64,000 nucleotides of DNA from Cladocopium goreaui (GCA_947184155.2 CAMXCT020006468.1:2501-66500); one strand, 5' to 3'; shown: positions 25,741-34,858, counted from the stretch's first letter. Notes: generated by a model from the sequence alone, not told the origin. A program made the numbers and translations.

Positions 25741-25842
25741 TGGGTATGGGTCAATACCTATAGATACATTTTTAGTGGGATGAACATCCATTTACCAGCA
25801 ATTTTGGGGTTCACTAGGTACCAGGGTTTTGACCCATCCCCA
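25741..25842. mobile_element. GGGTATGGGTCAA inverted-repeat element, complete copy
   Basis: TGGGTATGGGTCAATACC at the left and GGTTTTGACCCATCCCCA at the right, with core TTTTTAGTGGGATGAACATC. Confidence 0.65.
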
Positions 25843-26076
25843 AATGAGTTGTTGCCTCTTTTTGCATTTTTGTTGCTTCTCCAAAAACCTCCAGTCGTCA
25901 AAAATCTCTCCCACTTCCCCAACAAAATCCAGTTCAAGGCAAGGTGTGCTGGGACAGCTGGACCCTGTGCAGTTGCGCACGGGAATCTTCTCGTTGGAAC
26001 TCACTGTTTCACCAGGCCGGCATTGCTCACATGAAACTCTCGAAATCGCATGAGATTCATAGGTGGGACCCCTAGA

Positions 26077-26180
26077 TACCCTCTGGTAAACTAACATAGC
26101 TATGGAAAACCACCATTTTTAATGGGAAAACTCACTATAAATGGTCATTTTCAATAGCTATGTTAAATTACCAGAGGGTA
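26077..26180. mobile_element. CCCTCTGGTAA MITE, copy 14
   Basis: Perfect ends. The arms read on as AACTAACATAGCTATGGAAA and its near complement, so terminal repeats extend about 30 bp. Confidence 0.88.
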
Positions 26181-26467
26181 ACTAAGTTGCATAGATGTCC
26201 TTTTCCCATTGGTTGGTTGACTAATAGAGGGGGTTTGTTTACCCCTTTAACAACAGGGAAATGATGATAGATGGTATACCAGCTCCCAGCCCCTCTATTT
26301 TTACCAAAAGGACATTATTGCTAAGTTGCTTATGATTAACTTGGTTTTTTGTAGGGTTTATTGGGCATTAGTTCACCGAGGTGCCCACCTTGTTTTTGGC
26401 GCCATGCTACTAGGTCACCAATTCATAAAAGGAAAAAACAACACAAGCTGTTGATGGGCGATCAACC

Positions 26468-26716
26468 ATGATCAACCACTTTTTTGACAGGATGCATTTC
26501 TATGGGAGCAACTTGAGACTAACCCTGAAACCAAGGGGATTTGGAGGACTAGAGGAGTTGACCATCCCGAAGAGAACATATGGAACTGATTTACTGAATA
26601 ACAAAATGGTAATACGCGCCTTGAAATATCTGGATTTGAATGATTTGACCCGGAGACAAGAATTGCTGGATCGAAAATCCGTGAAAAAGGCCTTGCTTAC
26701 ATATGCATTCGTCTGA
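26468..26716 (+). CDS. Small ORF or exon, product not recognised
   Basis: An 82-aa open frame whose codon mix looks more coding than its surroundings. It is rich in Leu, Lys and Arg in its second half (KMVIRALKYLDLNDL), suggesting amphipathic helices. No signal peptide, membrane segment or known motif is visible. An internal ATG at 26,492 follows an AG and could be the start of an exon. No neighbour suggests a role. It may equally be a chance frame. Confidence 0.22.
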   Translation: MINHFFDRMHFYGSNLRLTLKPRGFGGLEELTIPKRTYGTDLLNNKMVIRALKYLDLNDLTRRQELLDRKSVKKALLTYAFV

Positions 26717-26910
26717 AAATATAAGGTATAGTGCCCCAAATCCCATCGTCAGTTTTATAGCCATCATAGTTTTCATCAGATTGCCAAATTTGAAGTATGA
26801 GCCATTTTCAGTAAAACACCCATAAAAAAAAAGGGCAAGTTCCCAATGATTGCGAGTTAAATTCCCATTTTTTCCATATATTTCTGTATATTTAAACCAC
26901 TTAAAAGCCC

Positions 26911-27016
26911 TACCCTCTGGTAAACTAACATAACTATGGAAAATCACCATTTTCAATGGGAAAATCCACTATAAATCACCATTTTCAATAGCTATGTTAG
27001 TCATTACCAGAGGGTA
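26911..27016. mobile_element. CCCTCTGGTAA MITE, copy 15
   Basis: Perfect TACCCTCTGGTAAAC and ATTACCAGAGGGTA ends. It is very close in sequence to copy 14. Confidence 0.88.
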
Positions 27017-27260
27017 ATATTTTTGGTTCATCTTCAAGTCCTTGGTACCAAGTTCGAGTGACCTCTTGCGCCCCCCATGACTTGATCATAACAAAGACTC
27101 GACCTGGACTCTTCGTGGCTTGATATCTCTACGGTCCTGTGAGTTATAGTTTAATTAATGTGCACGATATTTTAGAATAACTAGGTCAACCGACTGGATG
27201 GGTACTTTAAGCTACCGGCGCTGTTAACGGACCCGCAGGTTTTGCTGTTTTTTTGCTATT

Positions 27261-27511
27261 GCATTGCCCGCCAGTTAGAAGTATTGCCCGTCAGTTGGAA
27301 GTATTGCCCGTCAGTTAGAAGTATTGCCCGTCAGTTAGAAGTATTGCCCGTTAGTTAGAAGTATTGCCCGTTAGTTAGAAGTATTGCGCGTATGTTGGAA
27401 GTATTGCCCGTCAGTTAGAAGCATTGCACGTCACTTAGAAGTATTGCCCGTTAGTTAGAAGTATTGCCCGTTAGTTAAAGTATTGCACGTCAGTTGGAAG
27501 TATTGCACGAA
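27261..27511. repeat. 20-bp tandem repeat GTATTGCCCGTCAGTTAGAA, about 12 units
   Basis: Twelve units of a 20-bp motif lie in register, with changes mainly at positions 8-16 (CCCGTTAG, GCGCGTATG, CACGTCAC variants) and one 19-bp unit. The array ends about 55 bp before the retroelement LTR. Confidence 0.95.
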
Positions 27512-27536
27512 GGATAGTGTGATTTTCTTGGGGAAC

Positions 27537-27566
27537 CGGGTGGGGTGGGGGGGTGGGGGGGAGGGG
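27537..27566. other. G-run tract abutting the retroelement
   Basis: GGGTGGGGTGGGGGGGTGGG and further G-runs precede the LTR and could form a G-quadruplex. The right end of the element is followed by GGGGGG then C12, so the insertion may have a GGGG target duplication. Confidence 0.5.
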
Positions 27567-27767
27567 TGAAGAGGGGCCCTAGCGTCTACTTCAAGATCAG
27601 CTAAGGCGTCTTCCCCAATGACAGCACTTGTTTTACTCAGCCTGTTGCCGGTCCGTGCTTGTCTATACAGGGTTACTCTATATACCTCTTGAGCCTTGAA
27701 GGGCGCATATAAATGTGCTCAATACTCATGCATGTACCTATGTAGGTATTAGGTCGAAACAAAAACA
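27567..27767 (-). repeat. 3' LTR of the copia-type element
   Basis: It matches 43,892-44,091 almost base for base from TGAAGAGGGGCCC to GGTATTAGGTCGAAAC. Differences are confined to three spots (around CACTTGTTTTACTC, GTCCGTGC and CTATACAGG). In element orientation it starts TGTTTTTG and ends CTTCA. Confidence 0.95.
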
Positions 27768-27784
27768 CAGGCACAAATTCAAAA
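27768..27784 (-). repeat. 17-bp direct repeat, copy next to the 3' LTR
   Basis: CAGGCACAAATTCAAAA lies directly against the 3' LTR. An identical copy is at 34,903-34,919, just after the RNase H stop codon. The two bracket the extra module. It is not purine-rich, so no ordinary polypurine tract is seen here. Confidence 0.9.
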
Positions 27785-28258
27785 GCAATGAGTAGAGCAC
27801 TACGCCTTGCCGTACCCAATTGGTATTAAGAGTATCTTCCTGACTTCTCTACACTCTACACAATGGCAAATAGCAAAAGAAACCGGAGTTACGCAGTGGC
27901 TTCGAATTGAAAAACACGTGAAAGCAGCGAATGTCCTAAGGACATGTCGAAAAAGAACAGCGGATTCGCTAATTTTTTCCAGTAGCGACCAATGGTGCTT
28001 CGCGCACGGTCTCTCCATAGGCAAAATGCCTTGCTCTACCGGTGAAAGTTCGAATTGAAAAGTTCGGGTTCGCAAGATTCAGAAATTCAGGTCATACGAA
28101 AACAATTGACCAAATCACGAAATAAACGGAAATAGCGGATCTCCAAAGTTGCTCATTCAAGCAAACAATGGACTGAAATCGAAGTTGGTAATTTTTGGAG
28201 TTCGCTCCATTCGGAGTGGTCTGCTCGCAGGATGGTCCATGGAGATAAATGTGTATAG

Positions 28259-28279
28259 TATCTCTATTTACAAGAGTAT
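28259..28279 (-). repeat. 3' hairpin family, copy a
   Basis: Plus-strand TAT, stem CTCT, 7-nt loop ATTTACA, stem AGAG, TAT. Confidence 0.7.
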
Positions 28280-28318
28280 CTATTTTACATTAAATTGAAG
28301 TTCAGACACTTGTGGCAT

Positions 28319-28339
28319 TATCTCTATCTAAAAGAGTAT
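28319..28339 (-). repeat. 3' hairpin family, copy b
   Basis: TAT, stem CTCT, loop ATCTAAA, stem AGAG, TAT. Confidence 0.7.
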
Positions 28340-28402
28340 ATGCCATTTGTGTGAAATAAGTTGAACGCACAGAAAAACTGTACACGGCCTCTCATGCTGT
28401 GT

Positions 28403-28423
28403 TATCTTCATTTAAAGAAGTAT
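28403..28423 (-). repeat. 3' hairpin family, copy c with a compensated stem
   Basis: TAT, stem CTTC, loop ATTTAAA, stem GAAG, TAT. Two stem positions differ from copies a and b and both partners changed. It lies 8 bp beyond the EEP stop codon. Confidence 0.7.
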
Positions 28424-30316
28424 ACACTCACTCATAGCCAAAAGCTTGATCTCCATGGTCTGGACGAAGAAGATGAGGATCCACCCCACTCTGTGTTGCC
28501 CTGATACGTCGATGCTTGATCTTCATATGCCTTTCTCTTTCTCTCCTTCTGTCTTTCCTTTCTTGTATCAGCATACTGCTTCTTCTTGTAGGCCTGTTTG
28601 TAATGATGTCGTTCATTCCATGACATATCAGAAGGATCAAGATGGATAAGAATTGGATTATGAGCATCGCGATCATTTGGGGCAACCATGAAGATGTTGT
28701 GATCACCATGTAAGCAAGTTTCATTTACCTTGAAGTAAAATTCACCCACATAGTTCATGTGATCTTCATCCTCAAAGTCTTCTGGGTGTTCCTCACACAT
28801 CAAACGTGAATGACCCCACTCAACAACTGTTAACATACAACAATCACCTTTACCATTTGTCTTGTTCATGAGCTCGTCGGTGTATGTTGCTGTTGTAATG
28901 CCATCCAAGTGCGTTGCAAGAAAATCCAAGTCACGATAACTGCAAGAAATGAAATGCTTGACCCTGATTGGAGGGCAAGATGAATCAAAATACTTGCGCA
29001 TGGCTTGTGTTGCAACACCTACCATTCTGTTGATCCAGAATTGGATAAGGCTGTGTTGGTATGTAGGGACACCTGGAGATTTTGGTGTGCTGTAATAGCA
29101 TGCCTTGTTTCCATCACCTGCGATGAAGTCAACTTGATATCTGGCACACTCAAAAGCCATAACAGCTAAGCACTCACCAACAATCCCAGCAGAGTCTGAT
29201 GCATACTTCTGTCCGACGTGATAAACGCACACACGTGTCATTCTCATCCTAGCTCTTGTCAAGTCAACAATCTCATCTGTATCTCGATCCTTTGTCTTCC
29301 CCAAGATACTTCAAAGATTGCCCATGAGACTTGTCGAACTCGTGTGTCGTTGTCATCTGTGTGATATCCAGCAATTTGCTTGATATAGCCATCCTTTCCA
29401 AGGCGAGCTGCCACCATCAAGTCATGATAGTCATTGAAGCAATTTTAAAGTCAACCTCGTCGAGTCTTTCTCTGTGAGGATACAATGAACCAGCCTCGCA
29501 ATTCATGAAAAGATGTCCTCCAAAGTTCTTGATGACATTGATGAAGTAATTGTTGAACTGTGATTTGTTTTCATCAAATTTTTCATGATCCTCATCGATG
29601 GTGTAGTCAATGTGTGGAATGAATTGTTGAAATCTTTCTGGAACCGGGCATTTTTCAAATCTGTTTCTGCACCAGTTTCCCAAATTCCAAAACATTGCTG
29701 TTATCTGTGGAGAGGATCTGTATGGAAATTCGGCATCCTTGTAAGTTGGGTCTGATAGGCCTCCACCTAAATACCTGTAAGCCAAGCTATGCAAGATCAT
29801 ACAGTACGGCAAGACCTTGTGGTCCTCAACGTAATCTTGGAGTACCCTTGTGAGATTTCCAAAATCGTCATCAATCCTCTTTTCTGCTTCTTTTGAGGAT
29901 CTTTCTGCTTTGTCTTGATGAAGAGGATGCATCCTAGGATCACTACAACCATATTCAATGCGCTGATTGAGTTCTTGTAATTCTAGTTGTGGATCTTGAT
30001 CCTTGTGTCTGGCAATGTACTCAACCATCAACTGGTCATCTGTAAGATGGTACCAATAATCTTGATGTGGAGACATGGTCTTTCTGTACTTGACATGCCA
30101 AAACATGTGTCGATGCTTCGAAGACGCTGGATAACCTTTGTTGTAAAATCCTGCCCATTCACCATGGTAATCATCTGAAAAACAATCCTTCAATTTTCGA
30201 AAAACTGAATCATCTTCGTTTCCAGTGATATCTTGACCATAGTAAAGTCGAATTGCAGGTTTCACTTCAGGAGCTGTCTCATCATCTTGAATGTCTGTTT
30301 TCTTCTCCCCTGATTC

Positions 30317-30332
30317 CTCCTTTTCTGAGGAG
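30317..30332 (-). repeat. Coding hairpin family, copy 6
   Basis: Element strand: stem CTCCT, loop CAGAAA, stem AGGAG, followed by GAA; codes RSSEKEE. Confidence 0.75.
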
Positions 30333-30352
30333 CGTTCAGGTGGAGCTGATTC

Positions 30353-30368
30353 CTCTTTCTCTGAAGAG
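30353..30368 (-). repeat. Coding hairpin family, copy 5
   Basis: Stem CTCTT, loop CAGAGA, stem AAGAG, then GAA; codes GSSEKEE. Confidence 0.75.
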
Positions 30369-30629
30369 CCTTCAGCTGGGACATGTGGCTCCTGTGTGTC
30401 TTTTTCTTCTTCTTTTTCTTCGACAGCAATCTCCTCTTCTTCATCCTCTTCTTTCTCTTGTCGTTCTTCTGGTTTGACAAAACTGTCCTTGATCTTTTGT
30501 TGAACATTCTGATTGCACATACTGATCCATTTCAATGTACACTCAACCAATTTGTCATCATCAGTTTCCAAAACGATATGCTTGTCCTCAATGTTCAAAC
30601 TTTCAATAGTATGTTTTGGTTTCCCCATG

Positions 30630-31211
30630 TAATGCTTATAACGTCAAATTCACAATCTGGGTTCCTGGGCGGTATTTCTGGGTTCCTGGGCACTAATTCT
30701 ATGTTCTTTCATGGTTCTGGAACTCAAGCGCTGTGGAAATAGAATTTGACTTTTGCAATGTCCAAGTTCGGGTTCCTTTGACCATAAGGGGTTCGGCTAT
30801 CAGATTCTTAACCCAGAACCGCCCAGGATTGCCCAGGACTTCCCAGGACTACCCAGACACTGCCCAGGTACTACCCAGGAATCCTGGAACAGTTATGCTA
30901 AGCATTGCAGAATTATAATGCTTGTCGTAAGTGTCACCGAAACGGTTTGGCGTCTATAATGCTTGGCGCAACTGTCAGGTCGATTCCTGGGTAGTACCTG
31001 GGTACTAACTTCTGTCAGGATACTTCAACACTACCCACGAATCATCTCCAAGTTGTGACATGCATTAGACCGCGCTAGTGAGCTATCCCAAGCACCAGAT
31101 GTCCTAGTTTTTGAGCGGTCAAGCCCCCACTTTCTTGATTTCCAGCCCCTGACCGTGCCGGCCTCGGTGCCGCGCACCGTGCCCCGGTTTTTTCCCACGT
31201 TATAAGCATTA
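30630..31211. mobile_element. 582-bp fold-back element inside the module
   Basis: TAATGCTTATAACGT at the left is mirrored by ACGTTATAAGCATTA at the right. Internal inverted repeats are also present: CCCAGGTACTACCCAGGAAT (30,863-30,882) against its complement (30,983-31,002), and GGGTTCCTGGGC words against GCCCAGGA words. Related TATAATGCTTG words occur inside. It splits a reading frame: the flanking frames are in the same phase and 582 is a multiple of three. No transposase. The last ~58 codons of the upstream frame are derived from it. Confidence 0.75.
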
Positions 31212-31702
31212 CGTGGGATAATCAAAGTATGTTTGTACTCAGGATCACCTGCGCCTGGTCTTTGAAGATCTGGAAGAGGAGTGTCTGGATCATCGTCCAC
31301 CAAATCAGGATCCTCTGCTCCAAAGAAATTTTCTGCGCCAAGGTGTTCATTCTCCCTGAGAACTTGGTCAATATCCAGTTTGAACTCATGATACTTGTCG
31401 TAGGAGATCTCATAACCCATCATAGGTGCATACTGCTCCATAAATGTTGAAAAGGAAGCATCTGATAATGCCGACATCATCAACCATAATGCGAAGAAGC
31501 TTATGTCACCACGTTCAAGGCGCTGACCTCCTTCAAGATCATCTTCTGTGAGGATTGATTGGCCTGCAAGTGTAATATCCTGTAGGATCCTCCTGTGCTC
31601 TGGTTTGAGTTGCCTGACTAAAAACAGTCCCTGTCGATCTTCCAGATTTCTTCGAGGATTTGCATCTGGTAATACCTCATCTTCTTGTTGTGGTTGTGTT
31701 TC

Positions 31703-31718
31703 CTCTCTTTCTTGAGAG
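31703..31718 (-). repeat. Coding hairpin family, copy 4
   Basis: Stem CTCTC, loop AAGAAA, stem GAGAG, then GAA; codes CSQEREE. Confidence 0.75.
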
Positions 31719-31732
31719 CATACACCTTCTTC

Positions 31733-31748
31733 CTCTCTTTCTTGAGAG
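31733..31748 (-). repeat. Coding hairpin family, copy 3
   Basis: Stem CTCTC, loop AAGAAA, stem GAGAG, then GAA; codes GSQEREE. Confidence 0.75.
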
Positions 31749-33067
31749 CCTGATGCCTTTTCCTCTTTCCTGACAAAAACTTGTAGTCTTGGCAAAAACT
31801 CCAAATCATCTTCAGCATCATCATCATCGTGATCTTCCATGTCCACATTCTGTTGCTCTGATTCTGGGATGTGAGCAATCTTGTCCTTTCCAGCTACCCA
31901 GATGTAGCCATCGAGCTTTGTAGATGTGTGGAAGTCACCTGAACCGCATTCCCTGACCTTTGTCCTTGCTCTTGCAGATTGATGGAATGCTTCATGCTGA
32001 AAGAATTGATTGTAGGCATGTTCAACAAAGAATCTGTAGGATTGAGCTGTCAATTCCTTTCTGCTATCCACAAATTGTCGAAGCTTGTTCAGAGCAAAAA
32101 CTGTGAAATGGCTGAAGCTAGCAGGTGCTTCATCTTCATACAGATCGATTGCCATGATCATCATCTTTGTGGAAAACGAGAAATGCCGTTCAGGTTCAGG
32201 GATGACTGTTTTCTTGTTCATGGGAACTGTAATTCCTTGGATAGTCATGTCATACCCATGTGTGTTCAACTCCAGTGCATCCAAAATGTTACCATCACGG
32301 TCCTTCTTTCTCTTGCAAAAATCTCCCCAGAGTTTGTTGTTCTCTCTAATGAACTTGTCAAGATGCTTGGTGTAAAAGACAAAGACTGCTTCTGAGAGAT
32401 ACTCCATGTCCTTCTGTATTGCTAAGTCTCTCTCGTATAGCAAGAACTTCTCTCTCCATTCGTCTCTGTTGATACTGTGTCTGTCTTCCCAACCTGTTGG
32501 GGCAACTTGACCTCGCATCCAGTCTGTCCAATATTGTCGACAAGAGTTCATGTAACCTTCCATGGCGTCAATGTCTCTTTCTCGATGGAAGTGTGCCAAC
32601 ATGCGTCCAATCTCCCAAGCTCTTGTGAAGAGTAAGCATAGATGTCCTGTCCATGGTAACTTCTCCCAATCTGAGCGAGTGATCGATTGTCTACGAAGTG
32701 CTATCTTTTGTGAAGAGAGTAGTAGGTTCCATTCACGCAGAACTATCACTTTTTCTCCTGAGGAGTTCTTGATGAGTTCACCGCTCTCTTCTCTTGCACA
32801 GACAATTCCTGCCTCATACAGGACCCAGGGATTCGATGCAGAAATTGAACTTTTGGTAGCCTGTTCTACCACAGGGTCTACGATATCATCTGGTGGATCT
32901 TCTGCTTCCCAGAGATTGACAGCCTCTTCACCCATTGGGTCGTCATGGACGTCCACTGATGGCTCCTCTTGTTGATTGTCTTGAGCATCTTGTTGAGGAT
33001 CATCATGTTGTGGTGATTCTGGACTTCCTGATGAGGAGCGTTGTTGCTCCCATACATCTTGAGGTTC

Positions 33068-33083
33068 CTCTCTTTCTGGAGAG
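33068..33083 (-). repeat. Coding hairpin family, copy 2
   Basis: Stem CTCTC, loop CAGAAA, stem GAGAG, then GAA; codes RSPEREE. Confidence 0.75.
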
Positions 33084-33145
33084 CGTCCTCTTCTTGATGG
33101 TTGTTCATATGGATTTTCCATGGTTTCATCAGCCTGCGCAGATAC

Positions 33146-33161
33146 CTCTCTTTCTTGAGAG
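33146..33161 (-). repeat. Coding hairpin family, copy 1
   Basis: Stem CTCTC, loop AAGAAA, stem GAGAG, then GTA; codes GSQEREV. Confidence 0.75.
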
Positions 33162-33193
33162 CCTTCTGCTGCAGCACCATAGATTGATTCCAC

Positions 33194-34112
33194 AACGGGT
33201 CAAAATCATTCTCGTTGCATAGTGGTGTACCAAAAACCAATCTTCCATAGTTTTGTGGAACCTGCTGACCCATGAACTCCCATGCTGTGATTCTGACTTC
33301 CTCAGGAATGTCTTGTCCAGGAATGAATGTTGGACCTTTCTCCTTCATGACATGGTTCCATGTTGTGTTGGTGTGCCATGAACCACCTGTAACCGATGGA
33401 GGTAGAGAGTGACCACGTCCTTGATGAACAACGTTGCATGCAATGGTAGGGAGTTGTTCCTTGACGTGGAGGTGCTGGAAAGGAATGTCACCATGAAATA
33501 AAATGACACCATTCTTTGTCAGATAGAGTTGGTTGTCCACAATAAAACTTGGATCCAACACGAGGTACACTGGTCGCCTATAGTTTCTTGGAGGCTTCGT
33601 GCCCTCTGCCATCCTTATATAGCCCTGACCATTGTCATTGTGGTACATGAAGTGAACTGCATCCCTTCTGCCTTTTCCACTTCCTTTCACAAAGGTCTTC
33701 TGGCCTGATTGTTGAATGAAATCTAAGTTCATGAAATCAGTGAATCAGTGACATGAAAAATTCAGCCCAAACTCATAGCCTCATCATATGTCAGTTGGTG
33801 ATATGCCACAGTAGGATCGACAACTTGGTTGCTATGTCCTTGAGAAGCACCAAGACGAACGTCGAATGGATACTCTGCAGCTGGGCTATATGGGTACCAC
33901 TTCCATCTCATGGAGATCTCGATAAAGAATCGTTTCTTTGGATTACACAGTAACATAGCAGCAAAATCTGCTCCAGACATGTGATACTCCTTTGGATTGT
34001 GATCTTGCATCCGATCAAACAATATGGAAATGTTCATAGCTCCACTGGTAGTGAACAAAGATTTGTCCCTGCAATGTCTCAACACATTTGCTATCTTCTT
34101 GCTACATGACAT
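33194..34112 (-). pseudogene. Tpt1/KptA-like RNA 2'-phosphotransferase domain, broken
   Basis: Tpt1/KptA enzymes transfer the internal 2'-phosphate of spliced RNA to NAD+. The first frame (33,762-34,112, 116 aa) opens with SKKIANVLRH, matching the family's SKxLSxxLRH start with its catalytic Arg-His pair, and carries RLGASQGHS, close to RAxQGHS (two extra residues after Arg). After an in-frame TGA comes IFHVTD (family LYHGT). The second frame (from 33,732) has DAVHFMYH (family HVHLS), RRPVYLVLD and KNGVILFHGD (family SxNGVILTxG). An 8-bp tandem duplication at 33,735-33,750 (AATCAGTG twice) shifts the frame; with one copy the phases agree. Family members are usually 180-280 aa, and this domain spans about 220. 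So the fold is recognisable and the key motifs are present, but this copy cannot make an intact enzyme by normal decoding. Confidence 0.82.
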
Positions 34113-34127
34113 GTAGTAACTTTTCCT

Positions 34128-34858
34128 TCATGAGCTAGTCATGTCCACGTTGAAATCATTGCATCGTCCATCAAACCAGTCTTCTTCTGCCTGAGTGGTA
34201 AAGCCACAGAGATACTTCAGAAAACTTGAAATCCACTTCAAAGATTCATCAAATTCTCCATGACTAGTTCCCCAGTGCAAAATCCAAGCTATGGAGTCCA
34301 TGAACATCTCATATCTGTCAATTGCTCTCATGTTGTGTGGTCCCATCAATGTATGTAAATCGCGTTCTCTTCTCTTCCTCACATTCTCGTGAACATGAAA
34401 CCAATCTGTTTTTGGCAGGAGGGGGTGGGGAGGAGGTAATGGGAAGTGGTGGGGGGGGGGGAGGGAAGCGTAAGAAGATATAGAGGGAGTGGGGAGTTGG
34501 ATCAATGAGAAGAGGACCAACTGGTACGGTAAGCATAGTAGGAAAGGAGGAAAAAGGGGGAGGGTAAGAGCTGCGGGCGGGGCCGGGAGAGGGGCGGGCA
34601 AAGGGGAGCCTGAAACCAATCTGTTTGGCGCCTGTAATCATAGCAAAATGATAAATGGTCCTCGTTGGGTAGTGATGATGGTGTTCGAAATCTGTCAGCT
34701 GGGATTTCCTCTGATCTTCTCAGAGCATATCCATCAGCTGAATGTGTTCCAGTAGCATCAATTCCAGAACTGTGATATTCTTGGCCTCGATTGCTAGTTT
34801 GTGCCTGATCACTAGATGCTGCGGCTGAGGTCCTGTTCCACCGGCTAGAGCTCGACAT
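34128..34858 (-). pseudogene. N-terminal segment of the module protein, interrupted by a 215-bp insertion
   Basis: From ATG at 34,858 (MSSSSRWNRTSAAASS) the frame runs to a TDWF codon block, is interrupted by the pyrimidine-rich insertion, and resumes after a second TDWF block as HVHENVRKRRERDLHTLMG, ending at TGA at 34,128-34,130. The frame is also open upstream to the RNase H stop. Ser/Thr-rich first 80 residues are followed by a Trp-rich globular part (SIAWILHWGTSHGEFDES, EEDWFDGRCNDF). Not recognised. The KptA frame follows in the same phase only five codons after the TGA, so both may once have been one protein. Confidence 0.6.
34412..34626. mobile_element. 215-bp pyrimidine-rich insertion with 16-bp direct repeats
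   Basis: TGAAACCAATCTGTTT occurs at 34,396-34,411 and 34,611-34,626. The ~199 bp between is unrelated to the surrounding coding sequence. On the coding strand it is C/T-rich (runs of CCCTCC, CTTTTTCC) and ends GCCAAAAACAG, like an intron 3' end. There are no terminal inverted repeats. Removing 215 bp (2 mod 3) brings the two flanking frames into phase. No GT-AG pair falls at matching positions in the repeat, so a standard intron is not demonstrated. Confidence 0.75.

Larger units (their letters stand above)
1..27260. other. Gene-poor, AT-rich region filled with small palindromic repeats
   Basis: No long open frame with coding character is present; open frames are short and coincide with repeats. 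The DNA is rich in short TA, ATGG and TTAAT words. It contains 16 copies of one MITE, several other inverted-repeat families and microsatellites, all listed separately. Stretches between listed items (for example 2,794-3,810, 4,295-5,040, 5,511-6,305, 7,111-8,140, 9,732-10,790, 14,654-16,048, 21,081-22,240 and 22,335-26,076) show no gene I can defend. They could be intergenic DNA or long introns. Confidence 0.7.
27785..28431 (-). other. Non-coding 3' part of the extra module
   Basis: About 650 bp lie between the last stop codon of the module and the 17-bp repeat. The proximal part holds three hairpins at 28,259, 28,319 and 28,403. The remainder has no open frame of interest and no poly(A) stretch. 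Confidence 0.6.
28432..30628 (-). pseudogene. EEP-fold nuclease-like protein of the module, frameshifted
   Basis: Two open frames (403 aa, 29,417-30,628; 290 aa, 28,432-29,304) and the stretch between them form one protein. The first half has an acidic Glu/Asp/Lys-rich region (residues ~55-125), then RSSPQITAMFWNLGNWCR, like the first strand of endonuclease/exonuclease/phosphatase folds, and FMNCEAGSL with the candidate catalytic Glu. The second frame has DFIAGDGNKA, matching the GDxN motif, and RDAHNPILI near the end, like the terminal SDHxP motif but with DAH. The tail is basic. Breaks: loss of one base in the A/T run at 29,443-29,446 and one near 29,303. The family includes LINE endonucleases, APE, deadenylases and 2'-phosphodiesterases; which one is unresolved. 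No RT is linked directly to it. Confidence 0.55.
31212..33193 (-). pseudogene. Acidic linker region of the module protein, function unknown
   Basis: This is the host-element part of a 720-aa open frame whose C-terminus is supplied by the fold-back insertion. It has no ATG at its left border; it starts after a TGA and an out-of-phase join with the KptA frame (one missing base near 33,200 would connect them), and the first ATG is about 24 codons in. The first ~120 residues are acidic and Gln/Ser/Pro-rich with SQERE and SPEREE motifs. A central Trp/Arg-rich globular part follows (DWMRGQVAPTGWEDRHS), then an acidic stretch (HDDDDAEDDLEF) with more SQERE motifs. No known domain was recognised. It links the KptA-like and EEP-like domains. 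Confidence 0.6.

Noticed and set aside
32750..32765. CTCCTGAGGAG palindrome as a ninth coding hairpin
   Set aside because: The loop is one base and the flanks do not match the family.
34318..34641. Pro/Leu-rich frames across 34,412-34,626
   Set aside because: They are translations of the pyrimidine-rich insertion and not host coding sequence.
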